Positions 1 to 7,093 of a DNA stretch of 7,505 bases are shown one piece after another (the stretch's first letter is position 1; every line of letters starts with the position of its first letter). The position numbers were made by a program, and so were the translations under genes. The DNA is from CAZQIC01 sp964593555. GTDB taxonomy: Bacteria; Bacteroidota; Bacteroidia; JAFLBG01. Location of the stretch: positions 1-7,505 of the forward strand of contig CAZQIC010000171.1 in assembly GCA_964593555.1 (NCBI GenBank), given 5' to 3'. The notes beneath the pieces are model-generated. The model searched no databases, was not told the DNA's origin, and saw only the letters and a program-made list of their open reading frames with translations.

Positions 1-1002
1 TCCCATTCCAATTCCTTTTTGCAATGAAGGTGATTGAGTACCGGAGGTTACTGTACCAATGGCATTTCCCTGCGCATCCACAATTTCGTAATCATGGCGA
101 GGTATACCGCGATCTATCATTTCAAAACCTACTAATTTTTTTGAAACTCCTTTTTCTTTTTGCTCTTTCAAGGCTGAAGAATTCACAAAGTCTTTTGTAA
201 ATTTTGTTATCCACCCTAAGCCAGCTTCAAGAGGAGATGTTGTATCATTTATATCGTTGCCATAAAGACAAAAACCCATCTCTAAACGCAATGTATCACG
301 TGCTCCAAGGCCAACTGGTTTTATATCAAATTCTTTTCCCGCTTCAAAAATCGCGTTCCAGATTTTATCAGCGTGAACATTATCAAAATAAATTTCAAAT
401 CCACCTGCACCAGTATAACCTGTATTCGATAAAACTATATTTTCTATACCAGCAAATGTTCCTTTCTTAAAACTGTAATAAGGAATATCAGAGAGATTTA
501 TATCTGTTAATTTTTGTAATGCCTTTATTGCATTGGGTCCCTGCACCGCAAGCAATGATGTACGATCAGAAATATCTTTCATGTCAACACCAAACGTATT
601 GTATGATTTTATCCAATTCCAATCTTTTTCAATGTTCGATGCGTTCACCACCAGCAAATATGTCTTGTCATCTATTCTATATACAAGCAAGTCATCAACA
701 ATGCCCCCCTTCTCATTGGGCAAACAGGAATACTGTACTTTTCCATCAGTTAAAACTGAGGCATCATTACTCGTAACTTTTTGTATCAGATCAAGAGCCT
801 TATCTCCTTTCAAAATAAATTCACCCATATGCGATACATCAAACACTCCAATTGAATTTCTAACAGCAAGATGCTCATCATTAAGCCCTGTGTATGATAC
901 AGGCATGTTATACCCTGCAAAAGGAACCATTTTAGCTCCCAATGCTATATGAATGTTTGATAATGCTGTCGCTTTTAATGTTTGTGTTTCTGTCGCTTCC
1001 AT
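1..1002 (-). CDS. gcvT: Aminomethyltransferase (glycine cleavage system T-protein), C-terminus cut by window edge
   Basis: This is the T-protein of the cytosolic glycine cleavage system. It takes the aminomethyl group from lipoylated H-protein and passes its one-carbon unit to tetrahydrofolate, releasing ammonia. I translated the minus strand by hand: 334 codons are open without a stop and run off the left edge. Family members are near 360 aa, so about 30 residues are missing. Recognisable blocks are GAKMVPFAGYNMP near residue 23, FDVSHMGEF (54-62), GGIVDDLLVYR (99-109, holding the conserved aspartate pair of the active site), GYTGAGGFE (195-203), ARDTLRLEMG (about 234-243) and a C-terminal TSGTQSPSL segment. 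The ATG at 1002 gives a normal short N-terminus before the conserved ALSNIH segment. No promoter-like box is visible in the 48 bp before it, so it is probably read through from cmk. No gcvH or gcvP is in the window. The identification is firm. Confidence 0.95.
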   Translation of the reverse strand, partial: MEATETQTLKATALSNIHIALGAKMVPFAGYNMPVSYTGLNDEHLAVRNSIGVFDVSHMGEFILKGDKALDLIQKVTSNDASVLTDGKVQYSCLPNEKGGIVDDLLVYRIDDKTYLLVVNASNIEKDWNWIKSYNTFGVDMKDISDRTSLLAVQGPNAIKALQKLTDINLSDIPYYSFKKGTFAGIENIVLSNTGYTGAGGFEIYFDNVHADKIWNAIFEAGKEFDIKPVGLGARDTLRLEMGFCLYGNDINDTTSPLEAGLGWITKFTKDFVNSSALKEQKEKGVSKKLVGFEMIDRGIPRHDYEIVDAQGNAIGTVTSGTQSPSLQKGIGMG

Positions 1003-1050
1003 GCTTAAATTATTTGTTACTAAGTTATATATATTGCTGCTATACACAAA

Positions 1051-1749
1051 TCATTTTGGTGATTTTATGAGCTGCATGTCTTCAATGAGTTTTAAAACGA
1101 ACTCGAGCTGTTCCTCCTTTGAAATGTCAGTGTTGTCAAGTACAATCGCATCATCTGCTTTTATCAATGGATTCTCTTTTCTATGTGTATCCTGGTTATC
1201 GCGGCTCAACAAGTTTTGTTTTACCTCATCAAAACTAATGTGCTCTCCTTTCGCAGTAAGTTCATCAAGCCTCCTTTGTGTACGAACATCCGTATCTGCG
1301 GTCATAAATAATTTTAATTCGGCTTTTGGAAAAACGTTGGTGCCAATATCCCTGCCATCCATTACAACCCCTTTTCCTTTTCCCATTTTTCTCTGTAACT
1401 CCACCATTTTCGTTCGCACTTCCTTTATAAGACTTACTCCGCTTACATTCTGAGAAACCTCCATGGTCCGGATTTCTTTTTCTACGTTTTCGTTATTCAA
1501 AAAAGTCTCTGACGTTTTGGTTTGCTTGTTATAAGAGAATGATAAATTAATTTTATCCAATGCATCTATCACATCCTGTTCATCAAACTCACCGTTTACC
1601 AGAATGTTTTTTCTCATACAATATAACGTCACTACCCGATACATTGCCCCCGTGTCTACATATGAATAGCCTAAGCGGGCCGCCAGCGCCTTAGCGATGG
1701 TGCTTTTTCCGCAGGAGGAATATCCGTCTATAGCAATAGTGATTTTCAT
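1051..1749 (-). CDS. cmk: Cytidylate kinase
   Basis: This cytosolic enzyme phosphorylates CMP and dCMP to the diphosphates with ATP and works in pyrimidine nucleotide salvage and supply. The protein has 232 residues, the normal length for bacterial CMP kinases. The P-loop is at residues 9-17 (GYSSCGKST, the SSCGKST form rather than the enterobacterial PAGSGKST). It is followed by VDTGAMYR (31-38), the nucleotide-binding VMDGRDIGT block (129-137), the basic RTQRR segment (156-160) and the lid-like RDNQDTHRKENPL region (183-195) leading into KADDAIVLD. The middle part (about 60-105) corresponds to the NMP-binding insert of this family. The ATG at 1749 puts the P-loop at its usual distance from the start. 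The gene lies 48 bp upstream of gcvT on the same strand and is divergent from the first secreted paralogue. Nothing in the protein looks damaged. Confidence 0.96.
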   Translation of the reverse strand: MKITIAIDGYSSCGKSTIAKALAARLGYSYVDTGAMYRVVTLYCMRKNILVNGEFDEQDVIDALDKINLSFSYNKQTKTSETFLNNENVEKEIRTMEVSQNVSGVSLIKEVRTKMVELQRKMGKGKGVVMDGRDIGTNVFPKAELKLFMTADTDVRTQRRLDELTAKGEHISFDEVKQNLLSRDNQDTHRKENPLIKADDAIVLDNTDISKEEQLEFVLKLIEDMQLIKSPK

Positions 1750-1768
1750 GAATACTGGTTTAGCAAGG

Positions 1769-1776
1769 CAAAATTA
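1769..1776 (-). promoter_or_regulatory. Possible -7 box of the cmk promoter (TAATTTTG)
   Basis: Reading the minus strand, TAATTTTG lies 19 bp before the cmk ATG and matches the Bacteroidota -7 consensus TAnnTTTG exactly. I find no TTG at the expected 19-21 bp upstream. The match is therefore only half of a promoter, and it would imply a very short leader. Confidence 0.3.
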
Positions 1777-1846
1777 CGAATAATAATATGTGCTTTTTTG
1801 TATTGCGAAAATTTGACAATAATTACTCTTCAACGATGCAACTTAT

Positions 1847-1861
1847 TGGCTTTCAAAGCCA
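1847..1861. promoter_or_regulatory. 15-bp perfect palindrome in the divergent intergenic region
   Basis: TGGCTTT and AAAGCCA are perfect 7-bp inverted arms around one central C. The site sits between the divergently read cmk (start 1749) and the first secreted paralogue (start 2038), where an operator would be expected. It could also fold into a 5-bp stem with a TTCAA loop, but no gene ends here, so a terminator makes little sense. No regulator is known for it, and a chance palindrome cannot be excluded. Confidence 0.25.
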
Positions 1862-2037
1862 TCCTTTATTTTAGGCCATCATTAAATTAAAATAACATTT
1901 AGAGTAAAAAGCGTAAAACTACCATAATAGAAATTGATCTTACTTGTTTTGAAATGAAAGAATAGGACACTTTTGATTATAAAACCAGGAATGAATTACA
2001 GTATATTTATGTTATTCATCAAAAAAACATACCAAGT

Positions 2038-3882
2038 ATGAAAATTGGTTATTTCCTTGTTTTGAGTTTGTTTTGCTCATTTACATTAAGGGCACAGGGA
2101 GAATTTAACAATTGGTATTTCGGACTTAATGCCGGGGTTAGTTTTGCGACCGGATCACCTGTTGCCATTACAAACGGAGCCTTATCGACATATGAAGGAA
2201 GTGCATCTATTTCTGATGCTGCCGGAAGTTTACTTTTTTACACGGATGGTGTAACTGTCTGGGACAAGACACATACTGCAATGCCAAATGGGACCGGCTT
2301 GTTCGGTAATCCATCATCAGCACAAAGTGCCATTATTGTTCCATGGCCCGGAAGTGCTTCAAAGTATTTTGTTTTTACTGTGGATGCTGAAGGCGGTACA
2401 GATGGCCTTTGTTATTCGGTAGTAGATATGAGTCTCAACGGCAGTAATGGAAATGTTACAACGAAAAATGTACAGCTATATACTCCTTCCAGGGAAAGCT
2501 TAACTGCAGTTAAACATCGCAATGGCTGTGACATATGGGTGCTTTCACACAAATGGAATTCAGATGAATTTTATACTTACAAAGTTACCAGCGCAGGTGT
2601 AAATACAACCCCCGTTATAACAGCCATCGGAAGAGTTAGCGGTGGCCCTATTGTGAACAGCGCAATTGGCTATATGAAAGCAAATCGACAGGCAACAAAG
2701 TTAGCATTGGGAGAAGTCGTAAATCCCGCTGGTACATCAATGGAGTTGTTTGATTTTAATAACTCAACGGGTGTTGTAAGCAATGCAATGATTTTAAATA
2801 CCGGCTTTTCACAAACATATGGTTGCGAATTTTCACCAAATGGAAATTTACTTTATGGTAGCAGCGGCTCAGTTTACCAGTTTGATGTTACTCTTGCTAC
2901 ACTAGCATTGATAAATGCTTCTAAAGTGGTAGTTGGTAGCGGTACTTTTGGCGCGTTGCAGGTTGGGCCTGACAATAAAATGTACCAGGTTACAACCAAC
3001 TCTTTTCTGAATGTAATTAATAACCCGAATACCGCAGGTACAGGATGTAACTTTGTGACAAATGCCGTACCGCTTGGAGGTAAAAATGGCTTTTTAGGAT
3101 TACCCAATTTTATCACATCCTGGGTTGCAAAATCCCCCGGTAATATTGAAGTAAGAGATACCTGCGAAGGAGACCAAACAACATTTTTTTTATCTGACAC
3201 ATCCAGCGTTCTTGCCTTGGAATGGGACCTTGGTGATCCCGGCTCTGGCAGCAACAATACTTCAAATAATTTTATTGTACAACATGATTATCCTGGAACG
3301 GGAATATACACCGTAACTCTGATCCTTCATCATACCTGCAAGACTGATACAATTTACAGACCAATTCACATTGTTCCGGGATTTGATATTGATATAACTT
3401 CCTCCGGATCTGCAGGCTGCTCTGGTCAGAGTAATGCCATCCTTACCGTAAATCAAATGAATGGAACGGCACCTTTCCTATATTCATGGTCCCAGGGATC
3501 AACAGAAAATCCTCTTAATCATGTTCCCGTAGGAAGTCATTCTGTAGTTGTTACTGATGATAACGGCTGTAAAAAAGAAGGGGAAAAAACAATTGTATCG
3601 GATGAAGAATATTCCTTGTTTGCAGAAAACACTTTTACTCCCAACGCAGACAATGTAAATGATGTTTTCCTCCCTGTTGGAAATTGTATTGAAACATATG
3701 AACTATTTATTTTTGACAGATGGGGAAATAAAATATTTAAGTCCAATAGTTCATCCAAAGGATGGGATGGAAAAAGAGACAATACTCTTTCACAGCAAGA
3801 TACTTACGTATGGCGACTTGTTACACATGACTCGTTCGGAAACGAACATAAATACTTCGGCCACGTTAACCTGCTCAGGTAG
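2038..3882 (+). CDS. Secreted T9SS type B cargo protein with propeller-like, PKD and SprB-like domains (paralogue A)
   Basis: A 614-aa surface or secreted protein of unknown specific function. Residues 1-20 form a signal peptide with a hydrophobic core ending near RAQ. Residues 21-363 start with FNNWYFG and contain beta-propeller-like repeats: KLALGE..MELFDFN (221-240), EFSPNGNLLYGSS..VYQFD (264-283) and ALQVGPDNKMYQ (306-317). Residues about 370-447 look like a PKD domain (EWDLGD at 395-400, GIYTVTLIL at 422-430). Residues about 450-520 resemble a SprB repeat (LYSWSQGS, VVVTDDNGC). Residues about 528-614 are the gliding-motility/type B sorting domain (NTFTPN, IFDRWGNKIF, final GHVNLLR), which directs export by the type IX system. 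Nine mature cysteines all recur in the downstream paralogue. The role of the propeller (binding or scaffold) is not visible from sequence. No catalytic motif was recognised. The ATG at 2038 fits the signal peptide exactly. Confidence 0.9.
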   Translation: MKIGYFLVLSLFCSFTLRAQGEFNNWYFGLNAGVSFATGSPVAITNGALSTYEGSASISDAAGSLLFYTDGVTVWDKTHTAMPNGTGLFGNPSSAQSAIIVPWPGSASKYFVFTVDAEGGTDGLCYSVVDMSLNGSNGNVTTKNVQLYTPSRESLTAVKHRNGCDIWVLSHKWNSDEFYTYKVTSAGVNTTPVITAIGRVSGGPIVNSAIGYMKANRQATKLALGEVVNPAGTSMELFDFNNSTGVVSNAMILNTGFSQTYGCEFSPNGNLLYGSSGSVYQFDVTLATLALINASKVVVGSGTFGALQVGPDNKMYQVTTNSFLNVINNPNTAGTGCNFVTNAVPLGGKNGFLGLPNFITSWVAKSPGNIEVRDTCEGDQTTFFLSDTSSVLALEWDLGDPGSGSNNTSNNFIVQHDYPGTGIYTVTLILHHTCKTDTIYRPIHIVPGFDIDITSSGSAGCSGQSNAILTVNQMNGTAPFLYSWSQGSTENPLNHVPVGSHSVVVTDDNGCKKEGEKTIVSDEEYSLFAENTFTPNADNVNDVFLPVGNCIETYELFIFDRWGNKIFKSNSSSKGWDGKRDNTLSQQDTYVWRLVTHDSFGNEHKYFGHVNLLR

Positions 3883-4052
3883 CACACCCTTTTTTGGCCT
3901 TTTCTTTAATAAGCGATCAGAAATGAAAATTATTTGTCAAAAAACACATATAATTCACTGTTATTTGGTCATCTGACATGAAAACTAAGGTATAAAAATT
4001 ATTGCCCCTAGGATGCATTTCTGATAGGTTTGTTATATACAAACATTCCTAA
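3883..4052. other. Intergenic gap between the paralogues, with separated 10-bp inverted repeat
   Basis: This 170-bp gap carries no coding frame and no clear hairpin-plus-T-run terminator after paralogue A. ATCAGAAATG at 3917-3926 and CATTTCTGAT at 4016-4025 are perfect reverse complements 89 bp apart, and the right arm runs into the -7 box of the promoter of paralogue B. There is also a small GTCA-TC-TGAC palindrome at 3968-3977. The separation and the presence of a promoter suggest paralogue B need not depend on read-through from A. Confidence 0.5.
4002..4032 (+). promoter_or_regulatory. Bacteroidota-type promoter for paralogue B
   Basis: TTG at 4002-4004 and TAGGTTTG at 4025-4032 are 20 bp apart, a full match to the TTG-N19-21-TAnnTTTG promoter of Bacteroidota sigma factor. 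Transcription would begin near 4038-4040, leaving a leader of roughly 13-15 nt before the ATG at 4053. The leader has no Shine-Dalgarno sequence, as is usual in this phylum. This is the best promoter match in the window. Confidence 0.6.
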
Positions 4053-5915
4053 ATGAACCGAAGAATATACTCCTTTTTCCTTTTTTTATTTTCTCATTTT
4101 CTAATTCACTCCCAGGGCCAGTTCAACAACTGGTATTTTGGGACTGCAGGGTTAAATTTTTTCGGCGCTAATCCAACACTGCTTACAAACAGTGCTATGG
4201 CTGCTTCGGAGGGAAGCGCAAGCATTTCGGATAAAGCTGGCAATCTTTTATTCTATACAGATGGAATATACGTGTGGGATAAAACCCATCAAAAAATGCC
4301 TAATGGCAACGGACTTTATGGTAGTGGATCAACTACACAAAGCGCCGTAATTGTTCCAATGCCGGGAACTACGGAGCAATATTATATTTTCACCGCTGAT
4401 GAAGAAGGAAAAACTAATGGGCTTTGTTATTCAATTGTAGACATGAAACTTAATAGCGGGCTTGGTGACATATACGTTAAAAATATACCGCTTCATACTC
4501 CTACTACAGAAAAAATAACAGCTGCCAAACACAGAAATGGGTGCGATATCTGGATCATTTCCCATAAATGGGAATCGGATAATTTTTATGCTTACCTGGT
4601 AAGTAGTGCAGGAGTTAGCAGTCCGGTAATATCAGCAACCGGACGTTTTCATGGTGCTTCAAGTGACGTTAAAAGCCCTATAGGGTATATGAAAATTTCA
4701 CCACAGGGTAATAAACTTGCGGTTGGTGAAGTTGTAGATTTTTTCAGCACTTCTTCCATAGAGCTTTTTGATTTTAATAATTCGACCGGGACGGTAACTA
4801 ATCCTATGGCATTAACAACAACATTCTGGCAGACCTACGGATGCGAATTTTCTCCGAATGGGAACTTACTTTACGGCAGCAGCCTAGGTAGAGTTTATCA
4901 ATTCGATATTTCATCTGGCTCACTTGCCACTATTAATGCCTCAAGAATAAATGTTGGGCAAACAGGCAATAGTGTTGGTGCCTTACAAATTGCACCTAAT
5001 GGAAAAATATATCAGTCAAGATCCAGCGGGTTTTTAAATGTTATTAATAGTCCAAATGTGGTTGGTACCGGATGTAATTTTGTAGGCAACGCTGTTTCAT
5101 TATCAAATAAAATGGCAATTATGGGATTACCTTCATTTATAAATTCATGGGTAAATGCATCGCCTGGTGATATTACAGTTAAAGATTCCTGTGAAGGAAG
5201 CTTAACAGCTTTTGGCCTTACAGATACTGTGGGCGTTATTGGAGCTGAGTGGAATTTTGGTGAACCCACTTCAGGCGCTAATAATATCTCCAATGAGATT
5301 TTTTCAAATCATACATTTCTTGGTACCGGTACTTATACAATTACACTTATTTTAAATCACACATGTAAAATAGATACCGTAACAAAGACAGTTACCATTC
5401 ACCCTAAACCAGATGCAATTATATCTTCTGTTGGAACTGCAGAATGCACAGGCATAAGCAATGTAACATTATCTGTTGACGCTACTGGAGGAACTATCCC
5501 CTACTTTTATTCCTGGTCAAATGGCTCATCCATGAACGAATTAAATCATGCATCAATCGGATTACATTCAGCTACAATAACAGATGCAAAGGAATGTAAG
5601 ACAACAGTAATGTACACAGTTGCTTCTGATGAAAATTATCTTTTATTTACGCCAAACACTTTTACTCCTAACAATGACGGACTTAACGATATTTTTTTAC
5701 CACAAATTACTTGTGCAGAAAAATATGAACTGATCATTTTCGACAGGTGGGGCAACAATGTTTTTAAATCTACAGATCCACTCAAAGGCTGGACAGGTAC
5801 AATAAGTTCATCTACGTCTATTTCAGAAATAGACACTTATGCCTGGAAAATCCGAACAACCGATTTTTTTGGTGAAGAACATTATTACAAAGGTCATGTA
5901 AACGCACTACGGTAA
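4053..5915 (+). CDS. Secreted T9SS type B cargo protein with propeller-like, PKD and SprB-like domains (paralogue B)
   Basis: A 620-aa tandem paralogue of the gene just upstream, with the same domain order. It has a signal peptide (about 1-21, ending IHSQ), then a propeller-like domain (about 22-367) with FNNWYFG, EGSASISD, LLFYTDG, VWDKTH, KHRNGCDIW, FDFNNSTG and CEFSPNGNLLYGSS shared exactly with A. A PKD-like domain follows (about 374-451; WNFGEP replaces the common WDFGD), then a SprB-like repeat (about 453-523; YSWSNGSS) and a type B sorting domain (about 532-620; NTFTPN, IFDRWGN, final GHVNALR). By hand count, identity to A is about 62% over the first 111 mature residues, about 49% over PKD plus SprB, and about 54% in the sorting domain. 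All nine cysteines of mature A are conserved. It should be a Sec- then T9SS-exported cell-surface protein; its ligand or activity is unknown. It has its own promoter and ends 4 bp from the 3' end of porQ. Confidence 0.9.
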   Translation: MNRRIYSFFLFLFSHFLIHSQGQFNNWYFGTAGLNFFGANPTLLTNSAMAASEGSASISDKAGNLLFYTDGIYVWDKTHQKMPNGNGLYGSGSTTQSAVIVPMPGTTEQYYIFTADEEGKTNGLCYSIVDMKLNSGLGDIYVKNIPLHTPTTEKITAAKHRNGCDIWIISHKWESDNFYAYLVSSAGVSSPVISATGRFHGASSDVKSPIGYMKISPQGNKLAVGEVVDFFSTSSIELFDFNNSTGTVTNPMALTTTFWQTYGCEFSPNGNLLYGSSLGRVYQFDISSGSLATINASRINVGQTGNSVGALQIAPNGKIYQSRSSGFLNVINSPNVVGTGCNFVGNAVSLSNKMAIMGLPSFINSWVNASPGDITVKDSCEGSLTAFGLTDTVGVIGAEWNFGEPTSGANNISNEIFSNHTFLGTGTYTITLILNHTCKIDTVTKTVTIHPKPDAIISSVGTAECTGISNVTLSVDATGGTIPYFYSWSNGSSMNELNHASIGLHSATITDAKECKTTVMYTVASDENYLLFTPNTFTPNNDGLNDIFLPQITCAEKYELIIFDRWGNNVFKSTDPLKGWTGTISSSTSISEIDTYAWKIRTTDFFGEEHYYKGHVNALR

Positions 5916-5919
5916 TGAC

Positions 5920-6972
5920 TTACTTCTTCGAATAGAAATCAGAAAGATTAGTAGTTATCGAAAAATGATTTGATGCTCCTGCAAGATGATAGGATGCCCT
6001 TCCATAGCTCAGGTTAAATTTCGAGATCTTAAATCCTAGACCAAAAGAAAAACCTACAAGACCCGTACGCGAATCTACCTTTAACTCTTGCCTGCGTAAA
6101 TAATTATAACCAAAACGAATATTAAAATTTTTTGTCAATAAAAATTCAGATCCGAGAACAATGTGCCTGGCAAATTTATCTCCCCATATTTTTGCCCTGT
6201 TGGGTTTGATCTCTGCCTGTGTCAAGGGATCTGTTGTTAATGTTGGGTTTGCCGGATCCTCGTATGTTAAATCCCATTTTTCAAGATGAGTTCCTATAAT
6301 AGAAAATCGAAAAGGAGCTTTAGCCAGTTTTTTTGATAGACCCAACTGAATTTCAAAAGGAAGTGATTCTTTATTACCCGGCCTGTAGGACTTCCATTGA
6401 ATCCCCATGTTTTTAATAACTGCTGCTGCTGTGAACCTTTTCTTTTTATTGTGATAAGTACCTGCAATATCAATGGCCGATCCTACAGAAGAATAATTCT
6501 CCAACACAGAATAAATTGTTTTCAGCGTACCGCCGATAGCAAACGATGAATCGAGCGCCCTTGCATAGGCTAGGTTTAAGGAGTAGTCTGCCGCCTCGAA
6601 CTGACCGGTAATTTGTCCCGTTTCATCCGCAGCAGTAAACTTTCCATAATTAAGGAATTGTACTCCTGTACTAAAGGTTCCAATATTTTTAAAATGGCGG
6701 GCATAAGCCGAATAACCATAATTCACATCTGTAAAATAATTAATATAGTTAAATGCAAGTTTATTGCTCATTGAACTATCCAATAAAGATGGGTTTTGTA
6801 GTGAGAGGTTTATATCATCGTCTTTTGTACTTATCGTATTACCGCCAAGCGACGCAGTACGCGCAGAAAACGGAAGGTTAAGAAACTCGTAGGCATGTCT
6901 GCCGCCGGTTTGTGAAAAACTTAGAGTAAGCGAAGAAAATATAAAAAAAACAATTAGGGTATTTCGCATCAT
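5920..6972 (-). CDS. porQ: Type IX secretion system protein PorQ
   Basis: PorQ is an outer-membrane beta-barrel protein of the T9SS. In Porphyromonas gingivalis it belongs with PorU, PorV and PorZ to the attachment complex that processes cargo carrying C-terminal sorting domains. Counted from the ATG at 6972 the protein has 350 residues, close to the family size. It has a signal peptide (1-20, ending SFS-Q), the N-terminal block YEFLNLPFSARTASLGGN (28-45) with DDDINLSLQNPSLL (51-64), both typical of PorQ, then alternating beta-strand segments to the end (for example FNIRFGYNYLRR and LVGFSFGLGFKIS). The frame stays open up to a TTG at 6984, but the tandem ATGs at 6972 and 6969 are better starts and leave the signal peptide intact. 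It converges on paralogue B with a 4-bp gap and lies downstream of the partial gene at the right edge. It is collinear with cmk, from which it is separated by the cargo pair. An unspecified PorV/FadL-like barrel is the alternative. Confidence 0.85.
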   Translation of the reverse strand: MMRNTLIVFFIFSSLTLSFSQTGGRHAYEFLNLPFSARTASLGGNTISTKDDDINLSLQNPSLLDSSMSNKLAFNYINYFTDVNYGYSAYARHFKNIGTFSTGVQFLNYGKFTAADETGQITGQFEAADYSLNLAYARALDSSFAIGGTLKTIYSVLENYSSVGSAIDIAGTYHNKKKRFTAAAVIKNMGIQWKSYRPGNKESLPFEIQLGLSKKLAKAPFRFSIIGTHLEKWDLTYEDPANPTLTTDPLTQAEIKPNRAKIWGDKFARHIVLGSEFLLTKNFNIRFGYNYLRRQELKVDSRTGLVGFSFGLGFKISKFNLSYGRASYHLAGASNHFSITTNLSDFYSKK

Positions 6973-7018
6973 AAAACTAATCAAAGCCTTAACGCAGCTT
7001 TTTAAAAAATATTATGAT

Positions 7019-7047
7019 CAAAGATAAACAATCGATGAAAAGAACAA
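7019..7047 (-). promoter_or_regulatory. Candidate promoter of porQ
   Basis: On the minus strand, TTG (7047-7045) is followed after 18 bp by TATCTTTG (7026-7019), an exact TAnnTTTG match. The spacing is one base short of the usual 19-21. The box ends 46 bp before the porQ ATG at 6972, giving an untranslated leader of roughly 40 nt. The gap to the preceding gene (121 bp) also favours independent transcription. Confidence 0.45.
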
Positions 7048-7093
7048 TTAAAGTTCAATTATTTGTAATTGCCGCACCGGACTTATTGAGGTG

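Larger units (their letters stand above)
1750..2037. other. Divergent intergenic region (cmk / secreted paralogue A)
   Basis: This stretch is very AT-rich and holds no open frame that looks coding. It contains the cmk-proximal TAATTTTG box and the 15-bp palindrome. For the plus-strand gene, the nearest promoter-like element is TATATTTA at 2002-2009, one mismatch from TAnnTTTG. The nearest TTG (1973-1975) is 26 bp away, too far for the usual spacing, so no convincing promoter for paralogue A was found. The bases just before its ATG are A-rich with no Shine-Dalgarno sequence, which is common in Bacteroidota. Confidence 0.6.

Noticed and set aside
204..1453. Plus-strand open frames across 204-1453
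   Set aside because: They overlap gcvT and cmk on the opposite strand, whose translations match well-known families throughout; the plus-strand products are low-complexity and family-less.
2874..3782. Minus-strand open frames at 2874-3257, 3262-3456 and 3537-3782, and a plus-strand one at 3659-3976
   Set aside because: All are shadows inside or overlapping paralogue A, with no signal peptide, start context or recognisable domain.
3883..3910. T-rich stretch after the paralogue A stop as an intrinsic terminator
   Set aside because: There are T-runs but no stable stem directly before them.
5012..5836. Minus-strand open frames at 5012-5293 and 5636-5836
   Set aside because: Antisense shadows within paralogue B; their resemblance to the antisense frames in paralogue A simply reflects the duplication.
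5891..5921. Possible terminator hairpin (GGTCAT / ATGACT) at the paralogue B-porQ junction
   Set aside because: The stem is 5 perfect pairs extended by one G-T and one A-T pair, with a 17-base loop and no T-run, too weak to call.
6973..6984. TTG at 6984 as the porQ start
   Set aside because: It would add four residues before two ATG codons (6972, 6969) that leave a standard signal peptide; a rare start codon is not needed.
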